From Enoplosus armatus (taxonomy: Eukaryota > Chordata > Actinopteri > Centrarchiformes > Enoplosidae), in the NCBI RefSeq assembly GCF_043641665.1, contig NC_092183.1, positions 8,906,501 to 8,970,500 of the forward strand: 64,000 bases of DNA, written 5' to 3'. The notes below the pieces were generated by a model. That model saw only the letters and a program-made list of their open reading frames with translations, was not told the origin of the DNA and did no database searches. The position numbers and the translations under genes are program-made. Below are positions 13,681 through 27,425 of this stretch, one piece after another; position 1 is the first letter of the stretch; the number at the start of each line of letters is the position of its first letter.

Positions 13681-14732
13681 AGCACAAGCACAAGCACGGA
13701 CATGGTGACCCCTACACGGTTGATGAGACGGGAGCTGATATGCGAGTCAGACGGAGCCACATTTGTAAAAAGCGATAGCCAATTACGGCAGCCCGGGCTG
13801 GGGGATAATAGCCTGCCTGTCAGGCTCTGTGTGCAGTATATGTGAGTGCATGTATTTGTGTGTGTGTCTGTGCCTGAGCACGTAGTACCCAAGAGTGAAT
13901 ATCGGGTTCCTATTCTCATCTATTTGCCCTATATCTCCATTCCTTAGATATTAATTTCAGAGCAGTGCTGCAGCACAGGGCCCAGGTCGTTAGTGTGATT
14001 CATCTGGCCGTCATCCAAAATGGGCACGAAAAAGACAGAAAGAGTAAGCCATGTCTACCAAAATGGGAGGCATATTTCTGTAAGATTTCAGCACCATGGA
14101 ATAATGGGGAGGTTTTTATCCATAATATTCTCTATCCCTGCTGTATATGACAAATGATGTACAAATGATGTGCTTCACCAATACTGAGTGAAGCAGAACA
14201 TAAAGATGGAAAAAAAAAATATTGGTAAAATATGAAAGGAACATATTCCAGGAGCATCAGAATGAGGAGAACTACACTCACAACATATTAGTTAGTATAG
14301 TGAGTTAGTATATGATTGTATATTACCTCCTACACCATATACGATATTTCAAAGCACTCCAACAATGCAAAATCATGTATCGCTGCATCTGCCAAAGGAC
14401 CTCTTTCATATAGACATTGGGAAAGGGGCAACAACAGGGACATTGGTTTGAAAGCTCAAACATCAGTGCTTGTCCTGTACTTTCCACAGACACATGATCT
14501 CCTCAAGGACTCGGCCCTGTCAGCCACAGTGGCCAGCCACCTGAAACAGAGGAATGATAGACTATCAGAGGAAGGGAAACTGTTCAAGGGAATTGTGTGG
14601 ATTTAGTGGTCTAGTGCTGACACATGGCTTTGAGCATGGTAGAAAAGCACTTTAACTCTTCAGTGCCTTTATCGCATGTACATACCCCATAAAACATGGC
14701 TCTATGTCGTAGCATGGCTAGTTCACATGTAC

Positions 14733-14735
<3 letters not shown>

Positions 14736-14767
<32 letters not shown>
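14736..14767. repeat. (CA)n microsatellite
   Basis: About 16 CA units. Confidence 0.95.
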
Positions 14768-14768
<1 letters not shown>

Positions 14769-15574
14769 CGCCCGCAGTTGTCAGAAGAAACCAAAATCTT
14801 TGTGTTCTTGTAAGTGTCCCCTGATGTGGCCTCAGCTCTGCAGAAGGAAACCGATAAAAAGGAGTTTGACAACAGACTGGGAAAGATGTCACAAAAGCTT
14901 GTAAAACTGTTGGAACTGCTTAAAGTTCACATCACGGGCGACATAGCTCAGCCACTTCAATAAGTTTACACTTTCCACAGTGTCTGCAGAAAGGTTCAAG
15001 CAGTCATTTGTTCCTAGTGTGATGAGACTGTGGATTGAACATAATGGAGTTTTACCTGACCTATTCTCAAAGTGTTTCCAACCCCACCCAACCAGACTCC
15101 TGTAGTTATAAATGCATTGTCCCTGCAGTTGCCATCTTATCATTTCCATAAAATCAAATCACAGAGAAGGCAAAAATGAAAACCCTACAGAATTGAAACA
15201 CACCATATCAAAAAACTGTTATGGTACTGCTTTTTATAGCATTATTTGATTGAATTTAAAATAGTTCTCTATACAAAATTGACTAACTGAAAATAAATTA
15301 TTTTTCAAGGGCTGGCAGCATACAGGCACATGAATCTATTGAATCTATTCTGAGGCTGTGAACAGTTTGCTCTTGTTCATATTTATTTGTATTGTGACAC
15401 TGGAGAAAAATGGAACTATGGTGACGACATGGTGGATTACAAAAGTTTTCACGATATTTTTCATCAGCAAGCCTCTCGTTGTATATTTATATACATAATT
15501 CATATGTACTTAAAGAAATCCCAGATTGGGGCTTTAATGCTGAAAACAAACAATGAAGTTAGAGCGTATCCTAT

Positions 15575-15720
15575 GCGATATTCCCCTCTCTCCTATTCAT
15601 CTCCGTAATAGAGATGCAAGCTCCGTAATGCTCTCTGGGAGCCAAGCATGAGATTGAGGATTTCTCACACACCATGCATTATTCATAGTCCAGAGCAACA
15701 GAGTGTGTAAGATGAGAATT
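15575..15720. promoter_or_regulatory. Candidate conserved non-coding element
   Basis: CTCCGTAAT occurs twice (near 15600 and 15621), with CATGCATTATTCATAG and GAGAATTACAC following. Complex and non-coding. Confidence 0.28.
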
Positions 15721-16673
15721 ACACAGCATGAAGAGAACAGGGGAGAGGGGACTGAGGGGAGAAGAGGGGGAGAGGGGAGCAAAGGTGAGAGACTGTGTGG
15801 AAGAGAAAGAGATAAAAGAGAAGAAAACGGTGCGAGACAGTGGACGCTGTCAGACCTCCATTTCCTATCCCTTTCAGGTTAACCCCAGGATTGTTTTTGG
15901 AGTTTGTGAACAGTAGGGTTGAGGAAATGAATATGGAACCGGGAGCCCAGATAGCTCGACCAGATTGGCTCACAATTTGCATTTCTTAAATGTGCTTCTT
16001 GTGAGTTGGTTTGTATTCCGAGCACAAACTGAGTAGTGAGCAGGAAATTTCAGGGTTCTGTTATGATTCGTGTCCGGCCTTCGTTCTTCATAATGAAAAA
16101 CAATGGGAAGTGAGTCAGGGTTGGAATTGATTTGTTTAACAATGGAAATGAAACAAAGTAGGAGGCATGAACCAAAATAGGAGGCATGCCATCTTAAATG
16201 AAAGCTTGGGACCAAGAAATTGCAAGATTGTGGCTGATACAATTTGACAAATGACTTGTACAGAATGATATGGAGCATTTTTCATCAGAATAATTGGTAG
16301 ATGGATAAAAAAATGATTTCATGTCCATTACAATGCGAAAAAAAAAATTCTGTGCCGACATTCGTGAGGCTGGCCAATAAACTCTCAGTGCACTTAATTT
16401 ACAGCTCAAAAAGTTCTTGCTTAAAAAAAAAAGCTGATACAATTGTACAATGTAAAAGTAATTTATCATCAACCATTTTCTGATTGTAAATATTAAATCA
16501 AAGCAGGATATGTAAGATGAAATAGTAGCAATACAATTTTAGTTATTCCTCTGATGACCCCATTTGCTCGGTCTGAAAGCCTTTCTCTCAGCAGAAGACT
16601 AATGTTATTAGTTTGCCAAGTTAATGGAATATTACATTATATATTTTTTCCTTACAACTTAAATACATATGTG

Positions 16674-16674
<1 letters not shown>

Positions 16675-16705
<31 letters not shown>
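16675..16705. repeat. (GT)n microsatellite
   Basis: About 14 GT units ending in GTGCGCCTGTGTGTGCACAC. Confidence 0.9.
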
Positions 16706-16708
<3 letters not shown>

Positions 16709-16779
16709 CTGTGTGTGCACACACTTAGGTCTGTCCTCACACGCAGCCTTAATGACAAGAATGTGATGGTTACTGGCTT

Positions 16780-17000
16780 TTTAACTTCCCAGTGATGAAA
16801 AGCCAGTATTAATTTAGGCTACAGATTTCATTTGTTCCGAACAGGAAAAACAATATAAATCACTTTTAGAGTGATTAGAGAGAGGGTTAGATTAATCCAG
16901 GCCTGATTAGGGCATTATGCTGGCTTGTTATGGACACACAGGGTGACTGACGGTAATTACTGTCTGTAATAGGAGAGCACACACTCAGTCAAGGCATGAG
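16780..17000. promoter_or_regulatory. Candidate conserved non-coding element (OTX/PITX-type motifs)
   Basis: AGATTAATCCAGG carries TAATCC at 16893-16898. GTGATTAGAG, CCTGATTAGGG and GGTAATTACTG follow within 90 bp. Several K50-type homeodomain words together suggest an enhancer. Confidence 0.33.
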
Positions 17001-18707
17001 CCACGGCACTGTGTGTGTGAATTTATGTGTGTGTGGTTATGTACTGTATGTGTGCGCGTAGTTTGACTGAAACTAGGGTTGATAATGTTTGCTTTTCACC
17101 AATTACACATTGAAATATGTAGACTGTGTGCAATCAGAGCGCGAGCTGAGAGCAGTCTCGTGTGAGAGACAGCCGGGGATATTGAGAGGGGTACGCAGAG
17201 GAAGAGGTGAAAGAGTCATGGCTTTGTTTATGATTATTGATATCCTTAGACAAACATATTCACCTGGATAATAAAAACAGATGGCAGTAGGTGAGGCAAA
17301 TATTACCCTGTGGAAAATTAGAGAGGTGCTAAATCAGCAAATCGAACCTCAATGTGCACAACAGACACACACACGCACAAACCCATGCACACACACCTGA
17401 GCCTAATCCATACACATAATATAGACAGCATCTGAGTGGAATCTCTACCTCTACAACAACTGTAGCACTTAAATTAAGGGATATCCTGATTAGCTTCATT
17501 CTCTAATCATTACAACACAAAAATAAAAGTCAAATATAACCTCTAGAGTGATCAACTTTTTTCAAGCTGCATTAATACCTTAGGTGTCTTGACAGCACTA
17601 GAAACCATAGAGCATATTCAGCAAAGGCTCCATATGCCAACATTGTCTTTATTATGGGGAATTTCCTGCAGGTGTAGCTAAAGCTAAATATCTTTTATAG
17701 TTTAGAAGCAGACATAAGGCGCCCAATGAGATGTGTCCCATTAAAGGCATGGAAAATAAGTACGCATATTTAGCAGAACGCTGCACATCTCTCCACCAAC
17801 TGCACTCTCCCTTCTCCCAGAGCACTCTGTCTCTCTCCTCCATGCTCCTTTTCCTTTTCTCCCCCTCTCCTCTTTCTTTCTTTATGGCGGCAATTGTTCC
17901 TTTTCATCACATCATTGGTTGAAAGAGAACTTTAACACGCCGTTGGCTCAGCAAGAGCTCCACATGATTTGATAGGCTGAGAGCCCCCCCCCCATTGGTC
18001 CCTTTGGGCTGTAAAACAACAGTCTCGAAGCTTATTTTATGAGTGCACGCCTCTGCTCTTTGCATGTTTATGTCAAACATTTGGAACAAATGGCATCCAT
18101 TGGCTGGAACAACAAAGATAAATCTAGTCAATTCACAGGCAAGGAGAGAAGCACAGGCCACTGAGAAAGTGGCCCACTTGATGGCTGACAAGAAGAGTGC
18201 TTGCATTATTCAATTAATACCTGAAAGGGGTGCATTTTATGCAGCATTTGCTAAAGCATCCACTCGTCAATGTAGGCATTGCACACACAAATACACAAAC
18301 ACACACGCACTCCCACACAAACACAGGGACCTGTGTTTGCATCCTGGGAAAAGACTGGACTCCCCTTCCATTTTGCCAAATCAAGTATACAGTGAGAGCA
18401 AGCTAAAAGGCACTTTCAATCAGCCGCACTGGGTCTGTCTGTCAATCTTGGAACAACAACAATCTAGCCTACTTGGAGTGGTCTAGTCAACATCCATTCC
18501 CCAATAAATTCAATCAGTGATGCTTTGTGTGCACGCGTGTGTGTGAGAGTTGTGTGTGTCTAAGTGTTTATGAGAGAGGCAGAGCGACAGACAGAGACTC
18601 TTTCTGACAGGGTTGTTTTAGAACAACAAAGAATCATTTTAAAGTGACACCTGCATGTATAGAGGTTGTTCAATATTCAAGGAAAAAGATATAGACACAT
18701 CCAGGTG

Positions 18708-18736
18708 GGGAAATACAGGAAATACAGGAAATACAG
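18708..18736. repeat. Short tandem repeat, unit GGAAATACA, about 3 copies
   Basis: Three near-perfect 9-bp units. Confidence 0.85.
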
Positions 18737-18939
18737 AAGTGAATAAATTTCACTTTGAGCGTAATCTTCATTCAAAGTGACAATAGGAATCTCTAGTTCA
18801 CCAAATAATCTTAGAAAGCCAAGTTGCAGAGTTAACAGGCCTGAGCTAATGACATTGATGTGGAGGGCTGCACGCTGGAGTGATTGTCTGACTGTTTGAG
18901 ACCCAAACGCAGCACTAGCAGGCTCATCATGGACCCGCA

Positions 18940-19200
18940 CTCTCATTATTTGGCCACAAATGGAAATGCAAATCGCTCGCTTTGCTGCGGACGCCTCAAA
19001 TTTATTAAACTAAAAGGTTTAATTTCCATTTTTCTCTGCATCAGCTTTATTTATAAATGTCGTGCCCTATGAAGACCCTGTTATTTTCTCCCTCTCCTGC
19101 AGGCTCTTAACAAATCTGCTCATTAATATGGAAATGGAGAATCAATCGCTTTTCCGGCGACAGAGGGCTGTTTCCCTCTGCGGTGTGTAATGTGCTCTGA
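18940..19200. promoter_or_regulatory. Candidate conserved non-coding element with POU octamer
   Basis: A perfect octamer ATGCAAAT lies at 18966-18973. It is followed by TTTATTAAACTAAAAGG, TTTATTTATAAATG and CTCATTAATATGG. It is complex, non-coding, and the most enhancer-like block in the left desert. Confidence 0.4.
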
Positions 19201-19888
19201 CTGGTCAACAGCACAAACACATTCACATGCATACACTTAGACCATATATAAAGCTATACATTACCACATATCTATATACAGTATATATTTATATCTCCAT
19301 CCATAAATAAGAATAATGCATTCTACACTGTATTTTACAATATGGTCGTAACATCAGTTCAGTACTGAATTTTCCAGCCCATTCAGACGCCTATCAGACT
19401 ATTGCCAGAATGGCACCAGATGTTGCAACATTAATAACCCATAATATCAAGTCCTGCTTATCCAACCTTTTCAGAGCCCTAAAATAACACTCATAGAGCT
19501 TAATGAGATCTAATTATGCACAAGGTTCTTATTCAGGGCAATATGATGATAATTGCATCTGCTGCTTTTAACACTTGGTCGTCATGTTGGCCAGTAAATT
19601 GCTTCTCTCTCCCTCTCCATCTGTCTGTCTGTCTGTCTGCCTGCCTCTCTCTTTTCCTGTCTTGCGACAGTCAACAGTGGGGAGTGAACTATCACACCTA
19701 TCCACTCTGGTCCGCGACCTAATGAACATTTCTAAATGGCCATGACCAGCTGGTTAAGAGACTAATGTAGCAGCTATTAGCCAAAGCGGTTGTTTCCACA
19801 CAGAGTCATGTGTGGAAAGCAGCAAAAGAAAGGCAGGAGAGAGTGGACAAGGACAGACAGGTCCCCGTTTTCACACTGTTCCCCTCCA

Positions 19889-19889
19889 T

Positions 19890-19936
<47 letters not shown>
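19889..19936. repeat. Compound (CA)n(TA)n microsatellite
   Basis: About 10 CA units followed by about 13 TA units. Confidence 0.95.
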
Positions 19937-19939
<3 letters not shown>

Positions 19940-20067
19940 TACATACACGCACACATTGCACAGCCTGAAACAGCATGTTTATCTTTCACATTCTGCAGCA
20001 AACAAACCATGTGACGTATTCTCAGCCCACAGTGCATTAGTGCTAATTTGGGCCTCAAGGTGTGTGA

Positions 20068-20072
<5 letters not shown>

Positions 20073-20105
<33 letters not shown>
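20073..20105. repeat. (TG)n microsatellite
   Basis: About 16 TG units; a second, longer one lies 130 bp downstream. Confidence 0.95.
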
Positions 20106-20106
<1 letters not shown>

Positions 20107-20228
20107 TTATTAGGAAAATTCAGTTTCACTCAAGGTCTCAGCACTGTGGTTGCAGACCACTGGCCATTGATTATTCATAGAGTCTGTGATTGGGTCCATT
20201 AATACAAGATTAGGGAAGGAACCGATGC

Positions 20229-20234
<6 letters not shown>

Positions 20235-20301
<67 letters not shown>
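20235..20301. repeat. (TG)n microsatellite
   Basis: About 33 uninterrupted TG units. Confidence 0.97.
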
Positions 20302-20305
<4 letters not shown>

Positions 20306-22019
20306 GTGTGTGTTTGTGGGCCTGTGTGCATGTGTTTGTGGACGGGAGTTGAATTGTAATGAATCCACACTTTGTGTTTATATAGAGTCTATCATATAAG
20401 AAATATAGGTACAGTACATAGTGTAAGACTGAAGCAGCACATTAGCAGAGTATGAAGGTGTTTAGTTACTTATTAACAAAAGCACATTAGTATGAGTTAA
20501 AAAGGTATGAGGCTACTATTGAACCAAAGTAACATGGTGCCTTCATTTAAAAATGAGCAATAGGATTCAAACAATAAAAGGGAATATTTTAACCTCCATC
20601 ATTCACCACATACTGTAAGATTTCCACCTAATAGCATTTGTTCTTCAATTGAAACTTAATCCGGGTAAATGGTGCTTAAATGTTTAAATCACATTTACAG
20701 GCTGTCAACTGATGTGATGTTCTTCACATGGTCACCCTTTGTTTGAATGAAAATAAATTGACGGCAAATGAGAAAGGATTCTGCCAAACCGGTTGAGCAG
20801 ACCTATTGGATAGTAGCTCCCCCAAGTGGCTGTTTTGGGCAACTAACAGAACCTCAAAGCCAATGTGGAAAAGCACACACGCCACAGGAGCTCTCGGTGG
20901 GTCTGATACTTCTTATAGGGGAGAGTGAAATAAAATGATTTCCAGTAAATTGTCTGAGATCGCTGCCGGGAAAGAGGTCACTGTTACATATCATGAAATA
21001 GGCAGTCTGGGTTCCCCTCTCCAGCTCAACTGAGCAGCAGACACTTCCATATATCATCATCATCATTAACATAATCATCAAGTGGAGGAGATTGCTGTGG
21101 TATTTGACCTACGGGAGCTCAAATACTGTGTAGTGTGTATACAGTGTATGTAGAGGAATGAACACAAGGATGATGTAAAAATCAGACCTGGGAAAATAAT
21201 TCTTTGTTTTATTTCAGTCGGTGAAATATAATTTTGATAATTTCTTTCTAAAAAAAGATGGTGAAAGTAAGCAGCTATAAATTTGGGTGGACATCTTTGT
21301 TTAGGATAAGGATACAAAAAATATAACAATTTGAGTTCACTGTAGTACTTTGAGTACAGGCACGCAATGGTGAAATAAGTATTGAGAGCTTAGTTGCAAT
21401 AACTCAATGTAAAAATAAAAAATGTTTCTCAAATCAAGGCTGGAAAGAACCAGGCAAAAATAATCAACTGCCAGGGGGTCCCAGACTCCCAGGGTCTTGA
21501 AAAGCCCCTCAGGTTGAGTGTCAGTTGTTTTTTGGCAATTTGCGCAACTGCATATTTGTTTAGAATTGGAAGCACTAAAGTACAATATCAACTAAAGCGG
21601 ATCCTGTGGTCTACCCAATCTTGTAGCCCTGTTCTATAGGAGGGGCCCTGTGTTGTGCACATATTGTACATATCCATATCCCTGTTTTAACTGCATTACC
21701 ACAAACAAACTGACACACAAAAAGGGACAAGCCAGTAATTTCCAGCAGCTGATTTTTGTCTCTCTGGGTAAATAATGTCAATAGGGGTCCAACTTTAATA
21801 TTTTTGCCTTAGGGACCCCTAATATGTTAACCTGTCGATGTCACAAATTATAATGATGAGTAAGAGATGTTTATTTTGGTTATTTAAAAAGTAATAATAA
21901 CTGTTCAAGTATCAAATATAAAAATAAATATGAGATGTGAGATACAAACTTGTATTGTACCAGAGACACAAAAGGCAGATGTTCCTTATCCCAGTACAGT
22001 ACACTGGTGCGTTCAGATT

Positions 22020-22268
22020 TACTGTACCTGTCCAGGCGTCATGCTGTCCGCGGTGCTGAAACAGTGACGTAGGCCGCTCAGCACGCATCCTCTCCCCTGC
22101 TTCCATTTTTGTGCTACTGGCTAACTTGCTAAGCAAGGGGTCTCCATCAGAAGGAGGCGGAGAAGACTGCAGGCAGCAGAGAGAGGCAGTCAAATCAAGA
22201 GACTCAACATTCCCTAAAGAGTCAGGGAGCTCCTCCACACAAGAAACCGTTATTAGAAAGGCTGTACA
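22020..22268 (+). promoter_or_regulatory. scamp1: scamp1 promoter and 5'UTR region
   Basis: The region is GC-rich and CpG-containing, directly upstream of the scamp1 start codon. A cAMP-response-like half site TGACGT sits at 22065-22070. No TATA box is seen, as expected for a broadly expressed gene. The transcription start cannot be fixed from sequence. Everything from about 22,100 to the start codon could be 5'UTR in exon 1. Confidence 0.5.
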
Positions 22269-25200
22269 ATGTCCGATTTTGACAGCAACCCCTTTGCAGA
22301 CCCGGACTTCAGCAATCCCTTTCAGGTAGCTAACTTAGCTAGCTAGCTAGCTAACGTACGCTTCAAAGCCCAATGAGGCCAGTCTTACTTTAGCATCCCT
22401 GCTAACCGTCTTAGCTAGTAGCTAGACAGCTACCTAGAGGTTTTCCTTGGAATACGGCTAGGTAGCAGAACGAGCTAACCATCATTCACATTATTTATCT
22501 CATCACTCACATTATACGGCTGTTCACTTTGTAAAATAAGCTATGAATGATTATCTAGCACGTTGTTGCTGAGGACGTTTGTTTTCAACGTTATAATAAC
22601 GGTTATGCCAACTACGAACAAAGACACATGATGTTAGCTGGCTAGCTGTGCCCACCGTCAGTAAACATTTGCTGGCACCTGCTAGCTTGGTAAATAGCTA
22701 ACCGGCTGGTTAGTATCAGTTAGCTAGCTAGGTACATTGTGTGCCTACAGTTATTTCCAAATGTCGCTGGGACGCAGGTTTAGGAGATTAAACGTCTTGA
22801 TGGAGTTCTCCAACATAAACATAATTTAACATTTTTACACTGCACGCGTTCGACACTAATGTTGTCTTGAAACGTAAAAATTGTTAACATAGCATGATTG
22901 TTAACATAGGTTAGTTTGTTTTCCATCTGGTTTATTTTTCATTGTAGGCCAGATGAAGGCAACACGCTGTTTTTGTGCTACAGTTGTGTACAGTAGAGTG
23001 TATTTTCCCTTGTAAACTACCCTACCTTGGACCATAGGCCAGAGGCTGCCGACGGTGTGCTGGTTTTCACCCCAATTGAACACCTCAACTGTTGAGCCCC
23101 TCCCCTGGAAGGTGTGTTAATCAGTGGGTGGAGTCTTGGTTGGAATGAAAACCTGCAAACCTTTGTCTCTTCGTGGCACATGGTGGGCCACCACAGACTA
23201 CCATGCACTGTCCTGTCATGCAAGCATGTAATTAGTGGCCTATTCCAGTTCCTCCCGCACCTGATCCCATTCATAGTGTTTCAAATGACCACAAGATCAA
23301 GAAAGGCCACTTGAAATAGAATATGTAACATGGATATATTTTATTGTGTGCATGTACATCCTGTTTACACCCTACCTGTTCAGAATCAGAATCAGAATCA
23401 GAAGCGACTGTAACAGGCTGCATGCATGTCGGCGCATGCGCACTAAACTGTTGTCAATACAACAAAAATAACTGGTCAGGACATGTGAATTAATAGACCC
23501 AGTGAATGTTGGGTCAGCTGCGGTTTTTCATACAAATTATTGGTTGGCTAACAGCAACAATAGATAAGCTTTTGATTTTGTGGTTGTAGTTTTTACTTCC
23601 TGAAATCCCTTATGGTCCTCTCTGTCCTGTAGGATCCTTCGGTGACGCAGGTGACCCAGTCTGCCCCTCCTGGTGGTCTGGAAGAGTATAACCCCTTCAC
23701 AGACGCCAGAACGGTCAGCTTTACTAGCATAACTATTAATGAGTGTGTGCATGCGTGTGTTTGTGTGCTTCTGAGTCAGTGACCTCATTTTTATCTACTA
23801 CCCTCTTTTTCTCTTCCTCTACCTCTCAGTCACAGAGGATTTAACTGACAAAATATGACTGTGGCCTAATTACAGTTTTGATTTAGGGTCTGTCTTTTGA
23901 TTGCACAGATATTAACATAGCAGATCTATGCTGGCTTACAGGCAGCCCCTGGAAATGCTCCCAAATCTACTCCTGCCCCTCCCCAGAACACACAACCTGC
24001 CATCATGAAGCCCACAGAAGAACCGCCGGCATACTCACAGCAACAGACTCAGGTACTAAACACAGAAACATGTTTATATACATTGAATCCTGTGTAGTTC
24101 TCTTTTGGTTGAAGACATAGGCTCTCAACATTTTTATTCACAACACTGTGACATTATACAGACACTCTCTGTCTTTGCTTCTGGTTCACACTTCCTCTTG
24201 TCCTCCATATACTCACCTGTTTTCTGATGGCCAACAGCGGCGTAATGAGGTACTGTCTTTCAAGTGATGTGTTCCATACCCCTTCATGTCACTGTCTTGA
24301 ATAGTGTGAATTAATTGAATGCCCTTTCCCCACTTGTAGCTTTCCTCATGCAGTGCAATTTTAGATTTAATACTAACTAAAGAAGACAAGTGAGTGAACA
24401 ACAGTAGCTGATTGCTTTTCCAATCGTAACTCCTTTTTTTCCCCTTCTCAAACTAACACACCCAAGCCCATCTGAGTGGAAAAATACCTTCATTACTTAC
24501 CTGATTGGATATTATAACTCCTGTCAGCTGTTGGGTTGGGAATTTTAAGAGCATTTCTGTGTGTGTCTTAGGACCAAGCACGTGCTCAGGCTGAGTTGTT
24601 GAGAAGGCAGGAGGAGTTGGAGAAGAAAGCAGCAGAGCTTGATCGCCGGGAGAGAGAGTTACAGTCCCACGGAGCCGCGGGAGGTTAGTCAGTCAGTCAG
24701 TCCATCACTCGCTCACTTTATTCACTCACTTACCTCATTAAGCTCAGTCTGAATGGTCATTCCCAAACAAAGCTAGATTCACGACAGTGTTGATAAGAAG
24801 AAAGTTAATGTGTTACCGTGATAACGACATAATTTGGTCCAACATTCCATTTGTTACAAACATTATATCTCACCAAACTTAAACTTGTTGGGAAAGCATT
24901 GTGGGGGGGGTTTTCTCTGCTCGGTTTGAATCATCTTATTGGGATGATTCCATTCAAAATAATTTATTTTGATTCGGCTACGGGTGCTGTACAGGCTAAG
25001 ATGCGCATGCCTGTTGATCCTGATCTTTGATGCAAATAAAGAATATTATGTAAAAAGTCAGTATCAGCGGAGTTTCCTTCCATCATCGAATCATCGCCTA
25101 CATCTGGGGAATGAAGAAGAAATTAACGACAATATAATAAATGTTAGGGTTAACAGCCTCTCAGAAACTCAGTTAACATGTCATGTAAGAAATGTGAGCC

Positions 25201-27425
25201 CCCTGCAAAGAGTAGTACAAGTTGATCTATGAGAAATGAAAACGTGTGAGATAGTGGGAAAAGTATCTTTGAGCTTTATGCACTGTGGCTTACATCATCA
25301 AAAAGCATCTAGAAACACAGTCAGAAACATTTCTCAGTTCACTTACACCCATACCTTACTCACATTTACTTATTTTAGGCTACATAGAGTGATCACATTA
25401 CTTGAGATTTAACCAAAAAAGCTGGAACGCAGGTTATTAACATTTTTTGATTGGCAGTGTACTGTACTTCATTCTTTTGTTCCGATTCTTGCACATACAC
25501 TTGATATTTGTATGCTTCATAGTATATTAACTTGGGGTGAAAACTCTGATACCATACCTGGCTAATCATCCAAACACTCTTTCTTTTGTTCACACAGGGC
25601 GCAAGAACAACTGGCCTCCCCTGCCAGAGAAGTTCCCCGTTGGCCCATGTTTCTACCATGATATTGCAGTGGACATTCCTGTCGAGTTCCAAAAGACTGT
25701 CAAGATCATGTACAACCTTTGGATGTGTGAGTGGATCATCTGACACAGCCCAAAAGGGGCAGCATTGTATTTTAATTCTCTCACACACTCCCCTGAACAT
25801 GTGAGTTTACAAGACAAACCTACATATTGCATTGCGAGAGAATCCACCTGCTCTGCAACAATCAAAATCATCAAAAAATATGGAATTTGAGTCAATTTGT
25901 TATCAAACACACTTCTACGTTAGAAAAGAAAGAGATTTTGCTGAGCATAAATTATAGTTTATGATGTTCTTATACTTAAATGATGCTAATAGTCTGAATT
26001 TTGTTGTTTTTTTCCCAGTTCATGCAGGCACGCTCTTTGTGAACATGTTTGGCTGCCTGGCCTGGTTCTGTGTGGATGCACGTCGTGGTGTAGATTTTGG
26101 CCTGGCCATGCTATGGTTTCTGCTGTTTACCCCCTGTTCTTTCGTCTGCTGGTACAGACCGCTTTATGGGGCTTTCAGGTAATCAGATACATGAAAAACT
26201 GCGTGGCATTCTGCAACAGTGGATAAAAGCAGAAACATGTCTGTGGACAACCATTACGTTCTGATAAAGCAAAAGGCAGTATTTGCTCCAAGTATGAAAC
26301 TAGTAAAGAGAGGTTGGCAGTTGTCTTTGAATTGTTATTGCTTGGGGTTGTAGAAGCTCATTCTTTATGCTTCTCTCCTTTTCTAATCCTACACTTACTA
26401 ATTTCCAAAGATTGTCTTGCTGTATGGGATGAGAGTACCAAGTAAAGACGCGTTATTTCATTGCCTCCACATTGCTCTCTCACTACCCTGTTCTCTGTCT
26501 CCACTACAGGAGTGACAGTTCATTCCGCTTCTTTGTCTTCTTCTTCGTCTATATCTGTCAGTTTGGAGTTCACGTCTTACAAACTATTGGCCTCACAAGC
26601 TGGGGAACATGGTGAGTATTTTGTGCTTTTACTGATTCTGTACCCATGTGAGTGCGTATTGAAGTTCACTCACTTTTACATTGTTTTTGTTTTGCCAGCG
26701 GTTGGATCGCAGCTTTAACTGGTCTGAACACCAGTATCCCAGTGGGCATCATCATGTTACTGATTGCAGCTCTGTTCACTGCACTGTCTGTGGGCTCACT
26801 CATTATGTTTAAAAAGGTAAAACAATCACAAAGCACTCCAACAACATGTCATCACCAGCTGCTACGTTCAGTAAACTCCATCTGAGATGCAAGAAGAAAA
26901 TGGCAGTAGCTAGCCATCACATTATGGGAGACATCCCATGAAAATAAGGTTAAAAACAGGCTAATGATGCAAATTACAATAAATGTTTATACTGTTTGAA
27001 TATTGGAGAGTGTACGGATGGTCTCTAACATACTGACAGTGACAGAAACTGCGAGTCCAAGCAGGCACTATCAAGGTTTCAAGAATAAACAGGATACTGT
27101 GTGTCATTATTTTTCACTACTAATGTTGAGACAAATGTCAATGTTGTGATTAGCCAGGAAGTGAAACATCTGCCTAACTGAATCATTCAATGCTGTGCTA
27201 AAGGCCTTGTGGTAGATTGAAATGACTCGATTCCAACATATTTTCTTTCTCTGCTCTTTCCAGGTGCACGCACTGTATCGTACCACTGGTGCTAGTTTTG
27301 AGAAGGCTCAGCAGGAGTTTGCGACTGGGGTCATGTCTAACAAGACCGTTCAGACTGCAGCTGCCAACGCTGCGGCTAATGCTGCAACCAATGCCGCTCG
27401 TGGGGCCTTCAAACCTCAGCCATAA
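22269..27425 (+). CDS. scamp1: Secretory carrier-associated membrane protein 1 (9 coding exons)
   Basis: The coding exons are 22269-22325, 23633-23713, 23942-24052, 24572-24683, 25598-25726, 26019-26178, 26510-26611, 26699-26816 and 27264-27425. They join in frame with GT-AG introns into 343 residues; human SCAMP1 has 338. SCAMPs are four-pass proteins of post-Golgi recycling and secretory vesicles that act in endocytosis and fusion-pore formation. The N-terminus carries three NPF motifs (residues 7-9, 16-18, 39-41), which bind EH-domain proteins. A proline-rich stretch follows, then a charged coiled coil in exon 4 (about 84-120). Four hydrophobic segments lie in exons 5-8, with the family's signature E peptide [11 protein letters not shown] at 207-217 between the second and third. 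The tail has the SCAMP1-type [18 protein letters not shown] motif and an alanine-rich end. The start codon is chosen because the MSDFDSNPF start matches the family. The exon 2 donor (GTCAGC) is weak but keeps the frame. Confidence 0.97.

Noticed and set aside
20073..20301. CRISPR-like or satellite array
   Set aside because: These are two plain TG microsatellites with no repeat-spacer structure; the genome is a vertebrate one.
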